From: a virus
Reading direction: 5' to 3' (one strand)
DNA: 31,279 nt
IMG/VR virus record: IMGVR_UViG_3300021375_000002
Span: 1 to 31,279 of that record
A program made the position numbers and the translations under genes. Shown piece after piece: positions 22,036 to 29,762 of the stretch; position 1 is the first letter of the stretch; each line of letters starts with the position of its first letter. The notes under the pieces are model-generated. The model worked only from the letters and a program-made list of their open reading frames with translations, did no database searches and was not told the origin of the DNA.

Positions 22036-22180
22036 AAGATTACTTTTCCGAAGTCAGATATTTATTTATAAATTTATTTATATATTTTTAGAAATATATG
22101 TATCTATATAATTAGAAAACATTTTTTTATAATAAATAGTTCAAATTTATATATTTTTTTTTAAATATAAAACAAAAAAT
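22036..22180. other. Extremely AT-rich intergenic gap between lysis and recombination genes
   Basis: This 145-base gap has only scattered G or C and includes stacked ATTTATTTA, TTTATAAATTTA and TATATA tracts. There is no reading frame of note. It divides the last late gene (holin) from the first replication gene, carries the promoter-like element at 22142-22176, and could hold a melting region for replication. No terminator with a stable stem was found after the holin. Confidence 0.6.
22142..22176 (-). promoter_or_regulatory. Candidate promoter before NinG-like gene
   Basis: TTTG (22176-22173), 23 bases, then TAAATTTG (22149-22142) on the minus strand. The spacing is at the upper limit reported for Flavobacterium promoters (17-23). 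Transcription would begin about 100 bases before the NinG-like start. Confidence 0.5.
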
Positions 22181-22657
22181 TTATTTTTTCCAATGTTTAG
22201 TGATTTTTTCTGCTGATCTCATTCCGAAGTATCCACCATAGACCAACAATAAAAGCGAAGATAACAAGTCAATCCAATTGGAATCAATTTTAAAACCATC
22301 TAGAGAGCTGTCAAGGATTATGTATATAAATAAGGTAAGAGTTAAAAATGCTAATGATAATGGTCTTACATTTTTAGATAGCCAAGAATCACTATTCATG
22401 TCAGCAGACCAACGCTTCGTGGTTTCTTGCATCTCAATCATGTCGTACTTAAGCTCCTCCAGGAGCATCTGTTTGTCAATCTCTGAAAGCTCTTTATTTC
22501 CTTTAATCTTATCAGCTAAAACCTTTAATTGATCAATGCCAGTGATATTTCCAGCAACAGTCAAAAGCTCTGGAGCTACCTCTTTTCCTTGCTTCACTAA
22601 CCAACGCAATGCATCTCCTACTCTTGTAGTTCCGTTCTTTTTTTTGTAATCACCCAT
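22181..22657 (-). CDS. Holin (3TM/Holin_3TMs-like)
   Basis: The 158-residue protein has a helical charged N-terminal half, then RPLSLAFLTLTLFIYIILDS (about 98-117) and WIDLLSSLLLLVYGGYFGMR (about 128-147) as membrane helices and a short basic tail (RSAEKITKHWKK). The phrase W-L-S-x-x-V-R-P in front of the first helix is typical of the Holin_3TMs family. It overlaps the peptidase gene by eight bases, the normal holin-endolysin pairing, here with holin last. Confidence 0.75.
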   Translation of the reverse strand: MGDYKKKNGTTRVGDALRWLVKQGKEVAPELLTVAGNITGIDQLKVLADKIKGNKELSEIDKQMLLEELKYDMIEMQETTKRWSADMNSDSWLSKNVRPLSLAFLTLTLFIYIILDSSLDGFKIDSNWIDLLSSLLLLVYGGYFGMRSAEKITKHWKK

Positions 22658-23021
22658 TCCATCTCGCTTTAGTTTTTCTTATGTCATAGTGAGTAAACGT
22701 ATCATAATTTCCAACTCCACCTTGCAATAGCTCTCCCATATCAATTAAGTCCTCTATAATTACAAAGACTTCTGCTGGCTTTAAACTTTCAATTTTGATA
22801 TCTGCTGCTTTACCCAATAAGTGTTGGCTTCGACTACTTCCTCCAGATTTGCGGTTATGATCCTCGCATCTGTAAGCACTATTTATAGTGATTGCTCTTC
22901 CAGTATAATCTCTTAATTTTTGAAGCTGGACAGAAAGCTTGATCACATTCTCATAAACTTCAAGAGGCATCTTGCAACCGCATGAACATTCAAATTCATG
23001 TATTTTAAAGTTCTTTGTCAT
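22650..23021 (-). CDS. Endolysin: M15 family zinc peptidase (D-Ala-D-Ala type)
   Basis: The 123-residue protein has zinc ligands in the M15 pattern: His67 and Asp74 in SRSQHLLGKAADIKI and His111 in YDTFTHYDIR, with the INSAYRC entry strand at 46-52. It would cut peptide bridges in host peptidoglycan. I use the ATG at 23021 (MTKNFKIHEF) because a longer start at 23066 adds a very basic leader that reads as the overlapping end of the previous gene. Four cysteines near the N-terminus (CSCGC, 12-16, and Cys52) may bind a structural metal. Confidence 0.85.
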   Translation of the reverse strand: MTKNFKIHEFECSCGCKMPLEVYENVIKLSVQLQKLRDYTGRAITINSAYRCEDHNRKSGGSSRSQHLLGKAADIKIESLKPAEVFVIIEDLIDMGELLQGGVGNYDTFTHYDIRKTKARWNG

Positions 23022-23172
23022 TTTTTTTCTTCTGCGTTTCGTATATCTTCTGAAACGTATATACAATAGAAGCTAATAAAAGAATAATCTTTAAACTGTT
23101 CTCAACGTGCGTAAAGCTAACCCCTAAAGAAATAGCATTAAAAAAGGCTAGTCTCAAATCTCCTACTGTCAT
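23005..23172 (-). CDS. Small membrane protein in lysis cassette (55 aa)
   Basis: A 55-codon frame starting MTVGDLRLAFFNAISLGVSF with a hydrophobic helix (LKIILLLASIVYTFQKIY) and a Lys-rich tail. Its ATG overlaps the preceding stop as ATGA (23169-23172) and its end overlaps the endolysin start by 17 bases. It might be a second holin, antiholin or spanin-like partner; nothing decides between these. Confidence 0.65.
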   Translation of the reverse strand: MTVGDLRLAFFNAISLGVSFTHVENSLKIILLLASIVYTFQKIYETQKKKNDKEL

Positions 23173-23267
23173 AGCATCAAACCCTTTAGAAAGTTATTCC
23201 ATTTAGCAATTAACCAAAACTGTAACGCTTCTATTTTATCTGCTATGTATCTTAATCCTTTTACCAT
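23169..23267 (-). CDS. Very small protein in lysis cassette (32 aa)
   Basis: A 32-codon frame (MVKGLRYIADKIEALQFWLI onward) that shares one base with the upstream stop (TAATG at 23267) and overlaps the next ATG (ATGA). Amphipathic and aromatic. The tight coupling is the main evidence that it is translated. Confidence 0.55.
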   Translation of the reverse strand: MVKGLRYIADKIEALQFWLIAKWNNFLKGLML

Positions 23268-23590
23268 TACATTTTCTTTTCTTGATAGTTAATCCCATAA
23301 AAACTATGTACACCGTTTCCATCAGTAACCGCAACTGCGCTTGACTTCCACCCATAAGGGTGGCTTTCAAGGTCTTTCCAAGCTACGTCCAAATGGTACT
23401 TGTCGCTCAATACTGGTGCTTTTATTTCATTACCCTCCGCATCGTATTCGCCTTGCTCTAAAACTATATGACCAAGTTTTACAATAGCGTGTCCGTGAGT
23501 AGCATTGCCCTCATCATCTACCCCTAGCGCAGTTATTTTAGCGTCAGAAGTAGACTCATCTTTAAAGGCGTATTTACCAATCTTAATCAT
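23267..23590 (-). CDS. Hypothetical protein (107 aa)
   Basis: Starts MIKIGKYAFKDESTSDAKIT; an in-frame ATG 21 bases earlier (23611) is also possible. I chose 23590 because it overlaps the stop of the 42-residue gene by only eight bases and the residues from MIKIGKY look like the conserved start of a family in Bacteroidota phages that I know only as hypothetical. Soluble and beta-rich, with GHAIVKLGHIVLEQGEYDAE and KYHLDVAW segments. It lies between fibre and lysis genes. Confidence 0.65.
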   Translation of the reverse strand: MIKIGKYAFKDESTSDAKITALGVDDEGNATHGHAIVKLGHIVLEQGEYDAEGNEIKAPVLSDKYHLDVAWKDLESHPYGWKSSAVAVTDGNGVHSFYGINYQEKKM

Positions 23591-23711
23591 CCTCTTTTGG
23601 TATTGACTCATTCAGTATGTTTACAATCTCTTGTGCTTGTGCTAATACTGCAATAGGAAGCGTGTTAATGACTTGATTTACTCTTGCGATTTGTTCTTTA
23701 GTAATTTCCAT
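23583..23711 (-). CDS. Small helical protein (42 aa)
   Basis: A 42-codon frame (MEITKEQIARVNQVINTLPI to SIPKEDD) just after the S74 fibre gene. One amphipathic helix is predicted; the frame overlaps the next start. No function assigned. Confidence 0.6.
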   Translation of the reverse strand: MEITKEQIARVNQVINTLPIAVLAQAQEIVNILNESIPKEDD

Positions 23712-23738
23712 AGTTATATTTTTATGTAAATATACAAA

Positions 23739-24899
23739 TTAACCCTTTAACAATTCAACTTCTTCTTTTAATTCTTGTATTGCTTTAACTAAAATAGGCA
23801 CAAGTTTTCCGTAACTCATTTCAAGTCTGTCTTCATTTTCAGCATAAACTAATCTTAAAGTATCGTTGTCTAATTCTCTAACTTCTTGTGCTATAAAACC
23901 AAAGTCTTTTTTACCTTTGTTAGCTGAATAAAATTCTACTTCTGTTTCGTTACCATCTTCATCAAATTCTGGTCTTGTTTCTGGTCTATTGTCCCACACA
24001 AACTCTCTTGGTTGTAAAGCATCAATAAAATCAAGTCCGTATTCTAAATCTTTTATTTCTGATTTATCTCTTTCGTCTGACAAAGATGTAATAGAAGTAA
24101 CTGCACAACGTAAAGCAGTAATGTTTGAATCGCCTAAAGTAATTTCGTTATCAACACCACCAGTTGATGGTCGAGCATAAGCACCAATTACAATTTGATT
24201 CCAGCCCGTTAAACTACCAGCACCACTTCCAGTATTAAAACCAAGATAAGTACACGAATTTGCATAGTTTCCAGTCCAAGCTGCACCACTAATCCTATTC
24301 CCAGCTCTATAACCTATCATTACATTGTATCTTGCATCAGTTGAACTAACACCAAATGCTTGACCAGCTTCAAAACCCAAAAAAGTATTATGAGTACCAT
24401 TTACGTTTCGACCAGTTCTTGTACCGACAGCAGTTGTATAATCTTTGCCGTAATTTTCAAAAGATTGATAACCAATAATCACACTTCCAAGTGGATTAAC
24501 AAAACTATTTCCAGCATCTATTCCAATAACCACGTTCTCACTTGGATTGGTGAGTCCAGATGGTACATTCGCAAGAAAAACATTTGACGTACTAACATCA
24601 CAATCACTCAAACCATTCAAATCAGTAGCACCACCACCACCAGCATCTTGAAAAGTAAACGAGCCACTTCCGTTTGTTGTTAATACTTGTCCGTTTGTAC
24701 CATCAGACCCTACGTCATCTAACTCTGTTAAACCCAAAGATACTGCTCCAGTTAAACTGTTTACGCTTGTAACTGGTGCTGCTGGTGCTAAATTAGCTGG
24801 AGATATTCTTACGTTATCCGTACCATCATAACCTACAACAAAATCTACATCAGAAGTTGAGGTTTTTAAAGTAAATTCACTAAATTTTTTATTTGCCAT
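23739..24899 (-). CDS. Tail fibre/spike with YadA-like head repeats and C-terminal S74 chaperone
   Basis: Encodes 386 residues. The N-terminus (1-40) holds a fibre anchor; residues about 122-240 hold at least six YadA-like head repeats of about 14-20 residues (VVIGIDAGNSF, VIIGYQSFENY, TAVGTRTGRNV, TFLGFEAGQAF, VMIGYRAGNRI, TYLGFNTGSGA), which fold as trimeric beta-rolls; residues about 272-386 form the peptidase S74 intramolecular chaperone with Ser274 and Lys279 in SDERDK and the KDFGFIAQEV core, ending in a coiled coil. The chaperone would assemble the trimer and cleave itself off. This is a likely host-recognition fibre. Confidence 0.88.
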   Translation of the reverse strand: MANKKFSEFTLKTSTSDVDFVVGYDGTDNVRISPANLAPAAPVTSVNSLTGAVSLGLTELDDVGSDGTNGQVLTTNGSGSFTFQDAGGGGATDLNGLSDCDVSTSNVFLANVPSGLTNPSENVVIGIDAGNSFVNPLGSVIIGYQSFENYGKDYTTAVGTRTGRNVNGTHNTFLGFEAGQAFGVSSTDARYNVMIGYRAGNRISGAAWTGNYANSCTYLGFNTGSGAGSLTGWNQIVIGAYARPSTGGVDNEITLGDSNITALRCAVTSITSLSDERDKSEIKDLEYGLDFIDALQPREFVWDNRPETRPEFDEDGNETEVEFYSANKGKKDFGFIAQEVRELDNDTLRLVYAENEDRLEMSYGKLVPILVKAIQELKEEVELLKG

Positions 24900-24909
24900 T
24901 TTTTTAAAT

Positions 24910-25083
24910 TTATTCTATTATTATATATTCGTTTTGTTCTGTTTGTAAAAAGTCGCCATTCTCTGCTAATACCTCAAAGAAAGGTGTAGGTGTTGGATCT
25001 GTATAAGGATAGTAAATGCTTCCCCATCCGCTTACTGTTGGATTACCCCACCAAGTTGTTTCGTATATTTTTCCCCAGCTCAT
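24910..25083 (-). CDS. Small conserved protein between fibre genes (57 aa)
   Basis: A 57-codon frame starting MSWGKIYETTWWGNPTVSGW, rich in Trp, Tyr and Pro, ending QNEYIIIE. It shares one base with the upstream stop (TAATG at 25083). The opening is one I have seen at this position in other marine phages; function unknown, probably fibre-associated. Confidence 0.7.
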   Translation of the reverse strand: MSWGKIYETTWWGNPTVSGWGSIYYPYTDPTPTPFFEVLAENGDFLQTEQNEYIIIE

Positions 25084-26318
25084 TATATTGTTGTTAGTTG
25101 TTCTAATTCTGTTTGTGTCATAGTTTGGTCGTATACTCTAAAATCGTAAAGTTTTGCTGATGGTGCTTCTGCGCTACTGCCAAAATCATTTAAAATAGCA
25201 CTATTGTTTAGTATAGTCCAATCTCCATCATCAGAAGTGCCAGTATATTCTCTTGTTCCGTTTACATATATTTCAAAATTACTACCATATAATCGAACAG
25301 CTACTTTGTTTCTTCTAAACATTTGTATAGCATCTTGTCCTAAATTAATAATTGTTTGTAAAGCAGATTGATTTGTTGCTCTTATTCTAAAATAATAATC
25401 ACTTCCACTATTATAGCTTATTAAGTCCATAGTCTGTGTAAAACCAGAATTTCTTACAACCATTAAAGGTCTGAAACTATTTTCAAAAGTATAGTTATCA
25501 AATTCTAAAAACCACGCTACATCATTTTCTGTTGAATATGTTGTTGTACTTTCTAAATCGTCTACTAATCTTGTTACACCATTAATATCATCTACGTTTT
25601 TAATATAGCTTGTAGCACCCTTACCAGCTTCCATCTGCGCACCCCATATAAATATACTTCCAGCTTGTGTTAGAGATATACTCGCACCCGTTCCACCACC
25701 TTGTAACGGATTTGGCGAAGTAGCGGTTATTTTTAATCTATACCAACCACCATCTAGTTTATCAAAACTTGCGGTAGCAAGGCTAGTAGAAATTGTTTCT
25801 GTAGCCATATTAAAATTAACCAACCCATAATAGTAACTTGCACCACCAGATAGTGTATCATACAACTCAATTTTACAAATACTTGTTGTATCTGCTTTTA
25901 CAAAAAGAGAGTAAGTGTATTCTGTGTTTGCAGTAATTTGCAAAAACCCATTTAAAGAACCAACAGACGATGTAGTTTCTAATTTGTATGCAGCCAGTTC
26001 TCCGTTTGGAGATATACTACTGTTTGCAGTTATAGTTGAAAAAGCTGGTGTCCAAGCAGCACCGCTAAAGTTTTCGCTATACGCTTGTATGTTTGTGCGT
26101 TGTGGCTCAAGTAAGAGTGAAGGGCAATCGCTATTTAACCAATCTAATCTTGGTGTGTCATCAACAGTTAATTCTTCAATAAGACCATCCTTACGCACTC
26201 TTGTTGCGCTACCATTACGTTCGTAATCAAAATCGCCATCTGCATTATTCGGCAAAATAGAATATACAGTAGCAGTCTTATATCCGCTTGGTATTAATGC
26301 TAATTTAGGATTTTTCAT
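25083..26318 (-). CDS. Head/tail spike protein with carbohydrate-binding and LamG-like domains
   Basis: The 411-residue protein begins with the phage spike pattern LALIPSGYKTATVYSILPNN, GDFDYERNGSATRVRKDGLI and PSLLLEPQRTNIQAYSENFS (about 5-90), typical of phage head-spike-type proteins. Residues about 95-230 look like a carbohydrate-binding beta-sandwich (GAQMEAGKGATSYI at its end), and about 265-405 a concanavalin/LamG-like domain (WFLEFDNYTFEN, then VAVRLYGSNFEIYVNGTREY, KLYDFRVYDQTMTQTE). It probably attaches the virion to surface polysaccharide. It overlaps the small gene upstream. Confidence 0.75.
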   Translation of the reverse strand: MKNPKLALIPSGYKTATVYSILPNNADGDFDYERNGSATRVRKDGLIEELTVDDTPRLDWLNSDCPSLLLEPQRTNIQAYSENFSGAAWTPAFSTITANSSISPNGELAAYKLETTSSVGSLNGFLQITANTEYTYSLFVKADTTSICKIELYDTLSGGASYYYGLVNFNMATETISTSLATASFDKLDGGWYRLKITATSPNPLQGGGTGASISLTQAGSIFIWGAQMEAGKGATSYIKNVDDINGVTRLVDDLESTTTYSTENDVAWFLEFDNYTFENSFRPLMVVRNSGFTQTMDLISYNSGSDYYFRIRATNQSALQTIINLGQDAIQMFRRNKVAVRLYGSNFEIYVNGTREYTGTSDDGDWTILNNSAILNDFGSSAEAPSAKLYDFRVYDQTMTQTELEQLTTI

Positions 26319-26412
26319 GATTCTTTTCTTTCATGTTGATCTTACTCTTTTTTATTACTTCAATATATTTTTGAAGCTTTGTAAGGTTTGTTTTCTTTAC
26401 CTTATATCTCAT
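26305..26412 (-). CDS. Very small basic protein (35 aa)
   Basis: A 35-codon frame (MRYKVKKTNLTKLQKYIEVI onward), Lys-rich and helical. Its ATG overlaps the stop of the head-completion gene (ATGA at 26409-26412) and its end overlaps the spike start by 14 bases. Coupling is the main evidence; no function assigned. Confidence 0.5.
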   Translation of the reverse strand: MRYKVKKTNLTKLQKYIEVIKKSKINMKEKNHEKS

Positions 26413-26909
26413 AAAACCCAACCTTTAAACGTTGTGTCAGTATCTGGACTGATATCTTCATCTGTGTTTGTATTGTACTCTGGAAACAAATTGTCATGAA
26501 AGCACAAGTAATCTACTAATCTTGTTGAATAATAGTTGGCATATTCTCTTGCCTTCGCAACTAAATAATCCACTTCATTTTTATCAACGTTCTGTGCGGT
26601 TTCGCTTGAATGTTTAAATACTCCACCGTTTTTAATTTGATAAGCAGCAAATGGAATGTATGTCATTTGAGCAAACCAAATCAATGTAGGTTGCACATAA
26701 TTGTTTACAAGATCAAGATAATCTCCAGAAAGTGAATCTGCAATAATGTCAGCACTAATCTTATTGTATAAATCAGTTCCAAGAAGATTCTGAATCTCAA
26801 CTTGCTGTGCTACTTTGATAAATTGTATGAACTTGTCTGTGTCAGTATTTCCATCAATAATACTGTTCTTAACAAGATCTGTTCTGCTTATAAATAGTGC
26901 TGTCGCCAT
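26409..26909 (-). CDS. Head-tail connector / head completion protein (DUF6712-like)
   Basis: The 166-residue helical protein begins MATALFISRTDLVKNSIIDG and has QVEIQNLLGTDLYNKI and PTLIWFAQMTYIP, matching the connector family annotated DUF6712 in Bacteroidota phages. Its ATG shares a base with the portal stop codon, and connectors normally follow the portal. It would form the ring between portal and tail. Confidence 0.75.
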   Translation of the reverse strand: MATALFISRTDLVKNSIIDGNTDTDKFIQFIKVAQQVEIQNLLGTDLYNKISADIIADSLSGDYLDLVNNYVQPTLIWFAQMTYIPFAAYQIKNGGVFKHSSETAQNVDKNEVDYLVAKAREYANYYSTRLVDYLCFHDNLFPEYNTNTDEDISPDTDTTFKGWVL

Positions 26910-28729
26910 TAGTTTTTAAATTTCATTTTATTCCAATACTCTGCTGTGTATCCTTTATACTTCATATCCTTTGGAGCAACTGGAACTTCTTGTGCGTTTG
27001 CTTCTGGTTTGAAACCTCTTCTCCTGGCTTCTGTTGTTGTTATTGCATCTCCAAGTCCTTTAGCTCCATCTTTTCTCACATAAGTCTTTCTCAACCATTT
27101 GTGGTTGCATCGAGCACCGCCTTTATAAAGCCATATACTATAAGTATCACTTCCACCTTTTCCAAAGCCAGCATTTACAACCTTTGTGTCCATTGAAATG
27201 ATATCTTCTTTTCTATAAACTTTTTTTGCTGCAACCATTTTTTTGCAAAATTCTCTTGATGTTGGCTTTACAGTTTGAGGAGAGTACATATATCTTACAA
27301 GAAACTCATTCCCTTCTTCTGCTGATTGCTTACTCTTTCCATCTTGTTCACTCTCTCTGTATGGCTTTGCACTTCCAGTGCTTACAAACTCCCATATCTT
27401 TGAAAGTAAACTTTTCTCCTTTGGTTGATTAAGGTCTGTTATTACCTCATCAAGCTCCTCTTCATGCTCATAGCTAACCTCACGCTCATCAATAACTTCA
27501 AAGTCTTTTAAAAGCTCCTCTTCATCTTCTCCAAGCTCAATCAAAGAGTTAGCAATATCACTCTCAATCTCTTTAGGAAAATCAACGCTTAATTTAACTC
27601 CAGTTTCTTCTTCTCTTGTTTCCTTATCAACTACGTTCTCCAAATCAGTAAACTCAAGTGGTTGAAGCGTTTTAAAGTATAATTTAAGAGCTATATTATT
27701 GTAAGCTAATATACTATCAAAGGCATCTATTAAAAGTGTCTGAAATGGTCTAATAACAGTGTTATCCATTAACGTTGAAGCAGTCTTTAGTTCGTCTGCA
27801 TTGTTTCCAAGTCCAGTGCTGTCTTTAATACCTAGAAGCATTGGGCTTACGATTCTGTGAGCTACCATTATTTTTTTGCCACTCTCGTCTGATAAGAATT
27901 GATACTGATTGTGAGCATCGCTTAACTGAATTGGCTCTATTGTTGCTGCACTCTCTGGATTGTCGTTAAACGCCAGGATGAATTTACCAGCGTTAGAGCT
28001 GCCAGAAAATTTAGAATAAATACGGTTTTCTAACATTTGTCGCTCTTCGGCGTTGGGTGTACCATTGTTAAAATTGATTAACATGCTAGGAGCTAAACCG
28101 TTAAGTATGTTGTTTAAATGGTAGTTGCTTATTTCCTCCTCAAGCTCTGCGTATTGAAGTCCACCTTGATAATCTGGAGAGGAATAGTATTTGTATCCAG
28201 CTCTGTATGGCTTAACGTAAACTATCTCTATTGCTTCCTTTGAATATCCAAAAGCTGGTATTCTTGTGCAATCCTCTACTTTTTTAACCTTGCTCCAATC
28301 ATCTGAATAATAATACGCTTCGATATCTCCATCCTCATTGCATTTCTCTGCTCTTAAGTTCTCAACTGGAATGTGCTCTACTCTTGCAACAGTCTTTCTG
28401 TCTTTTGAGTATATCACTTGCATGGAGCACTGTCCCATAAGCTTCAAATCGTAGCACAATTTACGCACACAATCCTTATGAAATAAAGTGATCATCTTTG
28501 CGTATTGCTCTGGCTTTCTGTTTGAATCTAAAGCATCCAATCCCTTTCCATATATCATCTCGGATACTCCGTTGATAATAGCATTGTTAGTTGGACTTCC
28601 ATTGTATCTATCTATAAGATACTGGAAATAATTGTTGTCGCTACCATACGCAACCCAGTCTTTGTTTGATTTCTCAACTATCTCTGGACTTGTATAAGTG
28701 CTTAAATTAACTACTCTTAAATCGTTCAT
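26909..28729 (-). CDS. Portal protein with MuF-like C-terminal domain
   Basis: Encodes 606 residues. Residues about 20-400 have the phage portal layout: helical wing, KLMGQCSMQVIYSKD strand, a stem with LSDESGKKIMVAHRIVSPML (about 280-300) and a crown rich in acidic helices up to 450. Residues about 490-560 add a conserved block, SREFCKKMVAAKKVYRKEDI through GARCNHKWLRKTYV (538 on), with R-x-F-C and C-x-H-x-W elements resembling the C-terminal part of MuF head-morphogenesis proteins, normally a separate gene. The start overlaps the upstream gene by ATGA. As portal it nucleates the prohead and is the DNA gate. Confidence 0.85.
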   Translation of the reverse strand: MNDLRVVNLSTYTSPEIVEKSNKDWVAYGSDNNYFQYLIDRYNGSPTNNAIINGVSEMIYGKGLDALDSNRKPEQYAKMITLFHKDCVRKLCYDLKLMGQCSMQVIYSKDRKTVARVEHIPVENLRAEKCNEDGDIEAYYYSDDWSKVKKVEDCTRIPAFGYSKEAIEIVYVKPYRAGYKYYSSPDYQGGLQYAELEEEISNYHLNNILNGLAPSMLINFNNGTPNAEERQMLENRIYSKFSGSSNAGKFILAFNDNPESAATIEPIQLSDAHNQYQFLSDESGKKIMVAHRIVSPMLLGIKDSTGLGNNADELKTASTLMDNTVIRPFQTLLIDAFDSILAYNNIALKLYFKTLQPLEFTDLENVVDKETREEETGVKLSVDFPKEIESDIANSLIELGEDEEELLKDFEVIDEREVSYEHEEELDEVITDLNQPKEKSLLSKIWEFVSTGSAKPYRESEQDGKSKQSAEEGNEFLVRYMYSPQTVKPTSREFCKKMVAAKKVYRKEDIISMDTKVVNAGFGKGGSDTYSIWLYKGGARCNHKWLRKTYVRKDGAKGLGDAITTTEARRRGFKPEANAQEVPVAPKDMKYKGYTAEYWNKMKFKN

Positions 28730-29076
28730 AATATTATGTAATCGTTGTCATAACTATCCTCCTGGACATACTCTCCATTATTTACAGAGTAATAGTCATT
28801 GTTGGATTGATTAATTGTTTGATCTGTGCAAAATACTCTGTCTTTATATATTACAGAGCTTCCATTCTTTACTTCTAATGTATAGAAATCTCCTTCTGTT
28901 AGCGTTCCGAAGTCTGCTAAAAATACAGAGTAATTCCTATCAGTTGAAGCAGTAGGAGTTATGCTTATGTTTGTACCAGTGCTTTCACTCATTAAATTAA
29001 CAGTGATGCTGCCAGTAATATATTCTCTTGGAATGATCTTAAAAGACTTACTTCCATTTGTTCCAATTAACTTCAT
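28726..29076 (-). CDS. Small structural protein of unknown function (116 aa)
   Basis: The 116-residue protein is beta-rich (KLIGTNGSKSFKIIPREYIT, then YSVFLADFGTLTEGDFYTLE) and ends with an acidic Asn/Asp/Tyr tail. It lies between the tail-tube candidate and the portal, preceded by a terminator and the TTATATATTAAT element, and coupled to the portal by ATGA. It may be a decoration or neck protein; unknown. Confidence 0.65.
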   Translation of the reverse strand: MKLIGTNGSKSFKIIPREYITGSITVNLMSESTGTNISITPTASTDRNYSVFLADFGTLTEGDFYTLEVKNGSSVIYKDRVFCTDQTINQSNNDYYSVNNGEYVQEDSYDNDYIIL

Positions 29077-29088
29077 ATTAATATATAA
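29077..29088 (-). promoter_or_regulatory. TTATATATTAAT element before portal genes
   Basis: Exact copy of the 12-mer, abutting the ATG at 29076, and located between the terminator at 29122-29150 and the portal genes. Because the terminator would cut transcription, a new promoter is expected here; this is the best site to test the element. Confidence 0.45.
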
Positions 29089-29121
29089 ACAAAAAAGAAA
29101 TATTTTGTATTGATAAGTAAT

Positions 29122-29150
29122 AAAAAAAGGGCTATCCCTAAAGATAACCC
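29122..29150 (-). terminator. Rho-independent terminator after tail-tube candidate
   Basis: On the minus strand GGGTTATC, loop TTTAGG, GATAGCCC (29150-29129; one A-C mismatch in an 8-base stem) and then seven T. It lies 25 bases after the stop codon at 29175. Confidence 0.85.
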
Positions 29151-29174
29151 TTAATTTTCTAAATCCCTTTAGAT

Positions 29175-29690
29175 TTATGCATCTGGATCAATCTGTGTTG
29201 CATCCTCTTGCAAGTTAGTTACAAAGTAAGGTGGAGCTACTTCTTGAGCTGTTGCAACTAAAGTAAACCCAGAGAGGTCACCCATTGCTGCACCGCTTAC
29301 GATTGTACCACCAGTAATCTCTGCACCGTTCTTATGTCCGATTAACAGTTGATTTCCATTGTAATCTTCTACCACATAGTGAGCTCTACCAGCATTCAAA
29401 AGTTTGATTTGCTCTTGAGTTGCTACATCTAGGAAAGTAAAAGTAATATTTAAAGTTGTTTCATAAAAAGTCGTTCCATTCTCACGTGAACTGTTCACTG
29501 CTGTTTCTAAAGAACTGTTACCTTTGATATCAAACTTGAAGAAATCTCCTCCAGTTGTCAAATCAATTGTTCCAGATGTATCAGAAAGAGCTGCAATCGT
29601 TGGGTCATAATCAAGAATGTAAATAGTCTTGAGTCCGCCAACGCTGTTCTTACAAGGTAAAGAGCGACCGCTTGTTACTGCACATGCCAT
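29175..29690 (-). CDS. Putative tail tube (major tail) protein
   Basis: The 171-residue protein opens MACAVTSGRSLPCKNSVGGL and is beta-rich throughout, with one hydrophobic strand pair near the C-terminus. It resembles a family in Bacteroidota siphoviruses annotated as structural, plausibly the tail tube. The gene is bracketed by terminators (29711-29738 and 29122-29150), as expected for a highly expressed monocistronic unit, like the capsid gene before it. Assignment as the tube is moderate. Confidence 0.6.
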   Translation of the reverse strand: MACAVTSGRSLPCKNSVGGLKTIYILDYDPTIAALSDTSGTIDLTTGGDFFKFDIKGNSSLETAVNSSRENGTTFYETTLNITFTFLDVATQEQIKLLNAGRAHYVVEDYNGNQLLIGHKNGAEITGGTIVSGAAMGDLSGFTLVATAQEVAPPYFVTNLQEDATQIDPDA

Positions 29691-29710
29691 AATTTATAGT
29701 TTTTTATAAT

Positions 29711-29738
29711 AAAAAAGGGTAGGCAATTTTACCCACCC
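29711..29738 (-). terminator. Rho-independent terminator after major capsid gene
   Basis: On the minus strand GGGTGGG, 8-base loop, CCTACCC (29738-29717; one mismatch) followed by six T. It starts 25 bases after the capsid stop codon. Confidence 0.85.
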
Positions 29739-29762
29739 TCTTTATATTGATTAGTTAATTTA

